From: Deltaproteobacteria bacterium
Lineage (GTDB): Bacteria > Desulfobacterota > DSM-4660 > Desulfatiglandales > HGW-15
NCBI GenBank assembly: GCA_016926135.1
Contig: JAFGPH010000335.1
Coordinates: forward strand, 1 to 10,017
Direction: 5' to 3'
Length of the DNA: 10,017 nucleotides
Notes under the pieces: model-generated
What the model was told of the DNA's origin: nothing
The model's input: the letters and a program-made list of their open reading frames with translations, nothing else
The model's database searches: none
Translations under genes and position numbers: made by a program
In this document: in pieces, positions 5,316 through 10,017 of the stretch
Numbering within the stretch: the stretch's first letter is position 1
Layout: every line of letters starts with the position of its first letter

Positions 5316-6329
5316 ATGTCGGACGAATCACGATGCCGGGGGGCCATCTACGGTCTTTTCATCGGCGATGCCCTGGCCATGCCGGTCCACTGGTATTACG
5401 ATACGCTGGCCCTTCAGAGGGATTACGGTCGTGTGACGGACTATGTTGCGCCCAGAAACCCTCACCCGGACAGCATCCTCTGGCGATCCTCCTACACCCC
5501 CCTGAACGAGAAAGCGAATATCCTCCACGAACAGGCCCAGTATTGGGGCAAACGCGGAATCCATTACCACCAGTTCCTGCAAGCCGGGGAGAACACGCTG
5601 AACGTCAAGCTCTGCGGCCTGCTGATCGAATCCCTGAATGCGAACCGCGGCTACTCGTCGGAAGACTACCTGAAGCGTTACATCGCCTTCATGACGACGT
5701 CGGGCAATCACCGCGACACCTACGTGGAAGAGTACCACCGGCACTTTTTCACTCACTACGCCCAGGGCAAGCCCACCCATCAGTGCGGGGTCACGGAAAA
5801 ACACATCGGTGGCCTGGTCGGCTTGGTGCCCATCGTTGTTTACTACAGGGCTTCTCCGTCCAAAGCCAGGGAGGCCGCCCTGGAGCATTTGTCCCTCACG
5901 CACTTGGGTCAGAAGATGACCGTTGCCGCCGACCTGCTCATTCAACTCCTTTTGGAGGTACTTTCAGGGGACTCCCTGCGCGAGGCCCTGCTTCATCAGA
6001 TCGGGGACCAGAAAGACCCATTGTATGCGCATCCTTATGGGGAATGGCTTGCAGAATCCGACGAAAAGGTGGTGGGTCGCCGACTCAGCACCGCCTGTTA
6101 CGTGGAGGATTCGGTTCCGTCTGTGGTTTACCTTGCGTTGAAGTACCACGACCAACCGGAACAGGGCCTCATCGTTAACACCAATCTGGGAGGGGACAAT
6201 GTGCACCGCGGCGCAGTGCTTGGAGCCATCCTGGGAGCTGCCAACGGCCTGGAAGGGTTTCCGCAGCGCTGGACCACCGGGCTGCGCAATCCCCCTCCGG
6301 AACTGGTTTTGAGGGAAACGAAGGGATGA
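5316..6329 (+). CDS. ADP-ribosylglycohydrolase-family protein with atypical metal-site motifs
   Basis: 337 residues from ATG 5316. The N terminus has the family signature RGAIYGLFIGDALAMPVHWY (8-27) and the C terminus has a matching VNTNLGGDNVHRGAVLGAIL (287-306). Canonical members hydrolyse ADP-ribose from proteins using two Mg2+ ions held by an N-terminal T-D-D motif and a C-terminal GGDxDT motif. Here the N-terminal position reads SSYTPLNEKANILHE, and the C-terminal motif is GGDNVHR, keeping only the first Asp. The distinctive HWYY, GIHYHQFLQAGENTLN (81-96) and CYVEDSVPS (261-269) segments suggest a divergent subfamily. Classical hydrolase activity is therefore doubtful. No signal peptide is seen. 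A GTG at 5295 with GGGGG 8 nt upstream would add seven residues and is a real alternative start. The gene lies in the operon 39 bp after the DUF4174 gene. Confidence 0.85.
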   Translation: MSDESRCRGAIYGLFIGDALAMPVHWYYDTLALQRDYGRVTDYVAPRNPHPDSILWRSSYTPLNEKANILHEQAQYWGKRGIHYHQFLQAGENTLNVKLCGLLIESLNANRGYSSEDYLKRYIAFMTTSGNHRDTYVEEYHRHFFTHYAQGKPTHQCGVTEKHIGGLVGLVPIVVYYRASPSKAREAALEHLSLTHLGQKMTVAADLLIQLLLEVLSGDSLREALLHQIGDQKDPLYAHPYGEWLAESDEKVVGRRLSTACYVEDSVPSVVYLALKYHDQPEQGLIVNTNLGGDNVHRGAVLGAILGAANGLEGFPQRWTTGLRNPPPELVLRETKG

Positions 6330-6359
6330 AGTGCACTCAAGGAGGTCTGCCGGAATAGC

Positions 6360-6806
6360 GTGCAAAGGAGGATGAAAATCTTGATACTGTCCTGGATTTT
6401 CCTGACCGTCTTCGGGTGCGCCACGAGCGCCCTGGAACGGAAGGACGCTGCGCCCAGGGAGCTCCCACCCTGCCCGGATTCCCCCAACTGCGTATCCACC
6501 CGGAGCAAAGATCCGGACCGGGCCATGCCTCCGCTGCCCTATATGGGGACGCAGCAGGAGAGTATGGAACGCCTGCTACAGGTTCTGCGGCGCGCAAAGG
6601 GAAGCACCCTCGTCCTCAGGAACCCCACCTACCTCCGCGCGGAATTCAGGTCGGCCCTCTTTCGTTTTGTGGATGACGTGGAGTTTCTCTTCGACGACAA
6701 GGAGCGCCAGATCCACTTCCGCTCCGCCTCAAGAGCAGGGTACTACGACTTAGGCGTGAACCGTCGCCGCATGAAGGAAATCTCCAAGGACTACCGCGGG
6801 GAATGA
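6360..6806 (+). CDS. DUF1499 family lipoprotein
   Basis: 148 residues from GTG 6360. The N terminus MQRRMKILILSWIFLTVFGC is a lipoprotein signal peptide, with Cys20 as the predicted lipidated residue. The DUF1499 pattern follows: PPCPDSPNCVSTRSKD (36-51, a conserved cysteine pair), PLPY (58-61), YLRAEFRSALFRFVDDVEFL (91-110), and RSASRAGYYDLGVNRRRM (121-138). The family's function is unknown. The start is unclear: AAGGAGG at 6339-6345 lies 14 nt before GTG 6360, while a second AAGGAGG (6365-6371) abuts ATG 6372 with no spacing and sits 9 nt before TTG 6381. GTG is preferred because it keeps the positive RRMK n-region; ATG 6372 would still give MKILILSWIFLTVFGC. The stop overlaps the next gene's ATG. 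Confidence 0.88.
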   Translation: MQRRMKILILSWIFLTVFGCATSALERKDAAPRELPPCPDSPNCVSTRSKDPDRAMPPLPYMGTQQESMERLLQVLRRAKGSTLVLRNPTYLRAEFRSALFRFVDDVEFLFDDKERQIHFRSASRAGYYDLGVNRRRMKEISKDYRGE

Positions 6807-7300
6807 TTCACGCGTTTCGATCTTCCACGATCATCCCGTGTCCTGTCTCCGGTGTTTTCGCTTTCTTCTCCGACGCTGCGAACCTCCAGAAGATTACACC
6901 CCCGGAGCTTCGCTTTCGAATTCTCACGCCGGCCCCGATCGAGATGGGTCAAGGAACCCGTATCGACTATCGTCTGCAACTCCGTGGCATCCCTTTCAAA
7001 TGGTCCACCCTGATCACCCTGTGGGAGCCCCCTTACCGTTTCGTCGATGTCCAAACAAAAGGGCCTTACAGGCACTGGGCGCATACCCATCGCTTTTCCG
7101 GACAAAAAGACGGCACAAAGATGACCGATGAGGTTGTCTATCAACTGCCCTTTTGGCCGTTGGGGGAGATCATCTGTCCCCTCATTCGCCGTGAGCTTTC
7201 CAGGATTTTCCTCTTCAGGGAGCAGAAGGTTCGCGAGATCTTCGAGGGCACGCTCTTCTCATCAACCCGGAGAGATGAGATTCGGACGGAAAGGGAGTGA
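6803..7300 (+). CDS. SRPBCC-superfamily (START-like/cyclase-type) ligand-binding protein
   Basis: 165 residues matching the SRPBCC group annotated as polyketide cyclase/dehydrase-like or COG4276. Visible landmarks are FRSSTIIPCPVSGVFAFFSD (5-24), the first strand and helix; ITPPELRF (31-38); GTRIDYRLQLRGIPFKWSTL (51-70); WEPPYRFVDVQTKGPYRHWA (74-93), followed by HTHRF; and TDEVVYQLPFWPLGE (108-122). The fold has a helix-grip cavity that usually binds a hydrophobic ligand; catalysis is not implied and the ligand is unknown. The protein is soluble with no signal peptide. It is translationally coupled to the DUF1499 gene through ATGA (6803-6806). This is the last gene of the plus-strand run; its stop is 6 bp from the convergent stop at 7307. 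Confidence 0.87.
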   Translation: MIHAFRSSTIIPCPVSGVFAFFSDAANLQKITPPELRFRILTPAPIEMGQGTRIDYRLQLRGIPFKWSTLITLWEPPYRFVDVQTKGPYRHWAHTHRFSGQKDGTKMTDEVVYQLPFWPLGEIICPLIRRELSRIFLFREQKVREIFEGTLFSSTRRDEIRTERE

Positions 7301-7306
7301 ATATCG

Positions 7307-7639
7307 TCAGTCCGTTGCAGTTGCTGCCCACAACAGCCGGATCAGGTCGATCAGTATGCTGTTCTGCTCCTCTTGAGGAGCGCCGGCTATGGCCTTTTCC
7401 AGGGCGAGATTGACCGGGGTTCTGTACCTGGCCTCCAGCTTGCGCAGTTCACTGCTGATGACAATTCCGTCACCCATTTCGTCGGCCATTTGCGCAAAGA
7501 TACGGTTCAACACGTAAGGACTCAGAAGACTGTTCGGGTTGCTATCCTCCCGGCAGTGTTCAGCCATTTTGATGAGGTTGTCATAGAAAAAGCCGTTTAC
7601 GGTCAGTTCTCTAGCCCGCTTCAAACCGGTTTCGCTCAT
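7307..7639 (-). CDS. Small helical protein of unknown function (110 aa), downstream of the radical SAM gene
   Basis: Not recognised. It is 110 residues and predominantly helical, with no signal peptide or membrane span and a single cysteine (residue 29, in AEHCRED). Notable segments are KRARELTVNGFFYDNLIKMA (7-26), SLLSPYVLNRIFAQMADEMG (37-56), SSELRKLEARYR (62-73), and a hydrophobic C-terminal helix ILIDLIRLLWAA. The ATG at 7639 has a strong GGGAGG Shine-Dalgarno sequence 7 nt upstream. It starts 32 bp after the stop of the radical SAM gene and is presumably co-transcribed with it, so it might be an accessory subunit or peptide partner. Nothing in its sequence proves that. Confidence 0.75.
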   Translation of the reverse strand: MSETGLKRARELTVNGFFYDNLIKMAEHCREDSNPNSLLSPYVLNRIFAQMADEMGDGIVISSELRKLEARYRTPVNLALEKAIAGAPQEEQNSILIDLIRLLWAATATD

Positions 7640-7671
7640 TTGCTAACCTCCCAGTATGTGGATAAGGGACA

Positions 7672-9279
7672 TCAGCGCCCCGTTCCAAGGCGGCGCTCGA
7701 TCCGGAGAAGCCTTGGTTGCTGAAATAGACCCAACCTCTCGGTCATCCATGCCCAGAGCAAAAAAGGCACCGTGCCCCAGCACTGCAGCCGCTCCTGGAA
7801 GGAGCGGGGACCGAGTTCCTTTTCGATTTCCTTCAAGAAATGCATCGCCTCCGCCCGCCGCTCCCGGTTGGGCCCGAACCGAATCGCAGGGTAGATCCCG
7901 GGCAGCGCGCTGCGGACGTATCGACGCATTCGCTCCGCCCGATCGCGCAGCAGCGGCCGGGAGGAATCCTTCAAGTTCCGGTAGCCTTCGAACCAAGCCA
8001 TCAGGACCCGCACCAGCGAAGGTCCCAAGGTTTCAAAGCAGTTGTGGTAGATCTGCCGCTGCAGGTCTTCCAGTTCCTGGGGTGTGAAATGCTCGTGTTT
8101 GAAGTGCATGGAAAACCCGTCGAAGGTACGGTAATCGGGATTTTCCCGATACGCGTCGATATAGCGATCCTCCTCGATCACTTTGCGGTGCAGCGGCGTT
8201 CCCGGAAAGGCGAAGTAAATCAGGATCTGCCAAAGCGCAGGCCCCAGCTCCATGAGCCGACGGAATTCCTTCATCACTTGGGCGCGGTCCTGATACGGAA
8301 AGCCGATGATCATGGAGGACAAAATCGCTACCCCGCGGGATTTTAGATCCCGGTAGAGATCTTCCAGTCCCCTGCCCTGAAGTTTTTTGTAGCCTGATTC
8401 AACCCCCTCGACCGCGGTCCAGAGAATGTCGAAGCCCATCTCTGCGATCTCGTCGGCCGTGAAGCGGGACAAACCCTGAACGCTGCCGAACCCCATGATC
8501 GACTGCGTGATGCCTCCCTCGCGCACGCAGTTCAGAAACTCCCGGGCGCGCTTTTCATGGATGAAAAAATCCTCGTCGATGAAAATGAACCCGCTCAGGT
8601 CGTCACCGGCCAGACGGGCCTCCCGTTCCATCCGCTGCATGGTTTCATAGAGGGCTCGGCCGCTCTCGATGAAGGGGACGTACCTCCGTTTGAAAAAGTG
8701 AGAGGTGCAGCAGAAATCGCAGCCGTTCGGGCAACCGAGACCCCCGGTGATGTGAGCCACCTTCGTCCCGAGCGGGAAGGAATAGACCCTGGGTGACTCG
8801 ATGGGGGCGTACGGATGACGGATGGGCGTCTCTTCAGGCTCCCCCAGGAGTCTCCGCATGTAACCGATGCCTTCTTCCCGGCAGATGAAATCTCCGTAAG
8901 GACCCAGCACCTCGTCGGGGAGAACCGTTCCATACCCCCCCAGAATGATCTTCGACCCGGGCGAACGGCTCCGAATGATCTCGACTATCCGACGGAGCTT
9001 GTGGAAGGTGGCCACCACGAAGTTGATGCCGATGTAATCGTATTGCCTCGCCAGGATTTCACAGGTGAATTCTTTTTCTGAAGGGTAGTGAAGAACCACC
9101 GAAGAGGTTTGAATATTTTCGGCAATGTAGTCCAGCCCCCAGCAACGGATGACCTGGCGGTAGCTGAAAACACCCTGGCTGCGTGTCACCTGGGCGTGAA
9201 ACAGCTCGGCGGCGACCGAGTCCCCCTCGCCTTTTCCACCGAAAGGTCTGCACACAGTTGTCAGCAGAATGTCAGGCAC
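7672..9279 (-). CDS. Radical SAM protein with cobalamin-binding-type N-terminal domain
   Basis: 535 residues. The N-terminal part (about 40-145) has the Rossmann pattern of B12-binding radical SAM proteins: YDYIGINFVVATFHKLRRIV near 80 and GSKIILGGYGTVLPDEVLG near 108. The radical SAM core (about 173-400) has the [4Fe-4S] ligands in GCPNGCDFCCTSHFF: Cys183, Cys187 and Cys190 (CxxxCxxC), with an extra Cys191. Further core motifs are FIFIDEDFF (231-239), WTAVEGVESG (287-296) and SSMIIGFPYQDR (321-332). A 130-residue C-terminal extension is helical and basic. The DxHxxG cobalamin lower-ligand motif is absent, so B12 may bind base-off without histidine or not at all. The reaction is unknown. The start is GTG 9279; a TAG lies five codons upstream in frame, and no strong Shine-Dalgarno sequence is visible. 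Confidence 0.9.
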   Translation of the reverse strand: MPDILLTTVCRPFGGKGEGDSVAAELFHAQVTRSQGVFSYRQVIRCWGLDYIAENIQTSSVVLHYPSEKEFTCEILARQYDYIGINFVVATFHKLRRIVEIIRSRSPGSKIILGGYGTVLPDEVLGPYGDFICREEGIGYMRRLLGEPEETPIRHPYAPIESPRVYSFPLGTKVAHITGGLGCPNGCDFCCTSHFFKRRYVPFIESGRALYETMQRMEREARLAGDDLSGFIFIDEDFFIHEKRAREFLNCVREGGITQSIMGFGSVQGLSRFTADEIAEMGFDILWTAVEGVESGYKKLQGRGLEDLYRDLKSRGVAILSSMIIGFPYQDRAQVMKEFRRLMELGPALWQILIYFAFPGTPLHRKVIEEDRYIDAYRENPDYRTFDGFSMHFKHEHFTPQELEDLQRQIYHNCFETLGPSLVRVLMAWFEGYRNLKDSSRPLLRDRAERMRRYVRSALPGIYPAIRFGPNRERRAEAMHFLKEIEKELGPRSFQERLQCWGTVPFLLWAWMTERLGLFQQPRLLRIERRLGTGR

Positions 9280-9358
9280 CTGGTGTTTTCTCTAGGAGGC
9301 ACAATAGAGATTTCAGCGATTCTGCAGGGGCAGGGGTTTTCACCGGTGGGAAGCGGCC

Positions 9359-9769
9359 CTATCCGTTCAACCATCTCGCAATCCCGTACCCGGCCGTTGA
9401 AACGATGCCGCTCAACACGGTCCCCCACACCAAGTCCACGACCACCACCTTCACGGCCCAGCCCTTGAAGAGGGCCAGACTGGTCAAATCGAAGGTCGCA
9501 TAGGACACCAGGCCGAACAGCATGCCCATCCACAAGGCTTGCCACAGCGAATTGGCCTTGAAGGCCGGATAGATGACAAAAACCATCAGGCCCACAATGA
9601 AGAGCAGGTAGAACAAGAAGGCGGCCGCCCAGTTCACCTGCTCGCTGAAAAGGTGTCCCAAGCTTCTCTGGTAGAACCCCTTGGCAAGGAGACCCAGCCA
9701 CAGGAAATCGATGGCCAGAAACACCAGCAAGGTCAGTCCATAGGTCTTGACGAGTTGGATCCAGGTCAT
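9359..9769 (-). CDS. DUF2177 family integral membrane protein
   Basis: 136 residues with four predicted transmembrane helices (about 8-30, 46-68, 77-98 and 106-130). Landmarks of DUF2177 are FLAIDFLWLGLLAKGFYQ (17-34), AAAFLFYLLFIVGLMVFVIY (48-67), FGLVSYATFDLTSLALFKGW (85-104) and VDLVWGTVLSG (111-121). It is an inner-membrane protein of unknown function. The ATG at 9769 has AAGGAGG 10 nt upstream. It lies 95 bp after the truncated gene at the right edge and 79 bp before the radical SAM gene, probably in one transcription unit, although no promoter is obvious in either gap. Confidence 0.9.
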   Translation of the reverse strand: MTWIQLVKTYGLTLLVFLAIDFLWLGLLAKGFYQRSLGHLFSEQVNWAAAFLFYLLFIVGLMVFVIYPAFKANSLWQALWMGMLFGLVSYATFDLTSLALFKGWAVKVVVVDLVWGTVLSGIVSTAGYGIARWLNG

Positions 9770-9864
9770 CCGTTTCCAGCCTCCTTATCCAGGGATGCCC
9801 GTTGAGCTTTCGCGCATCCGCAAGGGGATTCCCGACAAAGGCATACGAAAGGTGTCTTCCCCCA

Positions 9865-10017
9865 TTACACCTGCCGGCCTTTTTCGGCAAGGAACAATTG
9901 CAGGTGCCCGTTTCCCTCAATCAGTTCCGTAATCTCCCGGCTGATTTTCGCTCTGGCGATCACCTTCTCCAAAACCTTGAGGCCTTTCTCCAGGCGTTCA
10001 CGGGCAGAGGTCATTTC
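9865..10017 (-). CDS. C-terminal fragment of an unidentified protein, cut by the right window edge
   Basis: The frame enters from the right edge and ends at TAA (9867-9865), giving about 50 residues: TSARERLEKGLKVLEKVIAR, then AKISREITELIEGN and a tail ending EKGRQV. It is charged, helical and coiled-coil-like. An ATG at 10014-10012 could be the true start of a 49-residue protein, but the upstream ribosome-binding region is outside the window, so a longer gene is equally possible. The family is not recognised. A 6-bp inverted repeat (9850-9855 and 9867-9872) overlaps the stop and may be a weak terminator. Confidence 0.55.
   Translation of the reverse strand, partial: EMTSARERLEKGLKVLEKVIARAKISREITELIEGNGHLQLFLAEKGRQV

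Noticed and set aside
5273..6178. 301-codon plus-strand open frame starting with ATG at 5273
   Set aside because: It overlaps the ADP-ribosylglycohydrolase-like gene in another frame and encodes a low-complexity Pro/Arg/Gly-rich product typical of shadow frames in GC-rich DNA.
9850..9887. Small inverted repeats near the end of the truncated right-edge gene (AGGTGT/ACACCT and TGCCG/CGGCA)
   Set aside because: The stems are only 5-6 bp with long or coding loops and no clear U tract, too weak to call a terminator on their own.
9261..9920. 219-codon minus-strand open frame spanning the DUF2177 gene
   Set aside because: It is an out-of-frame shadow of the DUF2177 gene that also overlaps its intergenic flanks; the DUF2177 frame has clear membrane helices, family motifs and a proper ribosome-binding site.

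Overview
The window is dense, GC-rich bacterial chromosome with short intergenic gaps, Shine-Dalgarno sites, ATGA start/stop overlaps and GTG/TTG starts. The protein repertoire (PEP synthase-like dikinase, PPOX-class split-barrel protein, cytoplasmic sulfite-oxidase-family enzyme, cobalamin-type radical SAM protein, DUF2177, DUF1499, DUF4174) and codon usage suggest an anaerobic Desulfobacterota-type (deltaproteobacterial, perhaps Syntrophobacter-like) genome. That placement is inference only. No rRNA, tRNA, CRISPR array, transposase or phage gene is visible.

Layout. Left block (1-3629, all minus): a sulfite-oxidase-family molybdoenzyme gene with its own good sigma70-type promoter, then a PPOX/FMN split-barrel gene translationally coupled (ATGA) to a large PEP/pyruvate-binding dikinase-like gene that runs off the left edge. 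Next (3800-4105, minus) is a small helical protein of unknown function. A 230-bp intergenic region then separates it from a plus-strand run.

Central block (4336-7300, all plus, gaps of 78 bp or less, one ATGA overlap) looks like a six-gene operon. It holds two tandem paralogous 55/56-residue two-cysteine proteins (not recognised), an exported DUF4174 protein, an ADP-ribosylglycohydrolase-like protein lacking the usual metal-ligand motifs, a DUF1499 lipoprotein and an SRPBCC-fold protein. A perfect TTGACA -35 box precedes it, and an 11-bp hairpin sits between the two small paralogues.

Right block (7307-10017, minus) converges on the central operon with a 6-bp gap. Read in transcription order it is a truncated gene at the right edge, a DUF2177 four-helix membrane protein, a radical SAM protein with a B12-binding-like N-terminal domain, and a 110-residue helical protein of unknown function.

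The most novel material is in the middle: the two-cysteine paralogue pair with its G8 ribosome-binding tract and intervening hairpin, the facing small helical gene, and the atypical ADP-ribosylglycohydrolase homologue. No function can be assigned to the operon as a whole from sequence alone.
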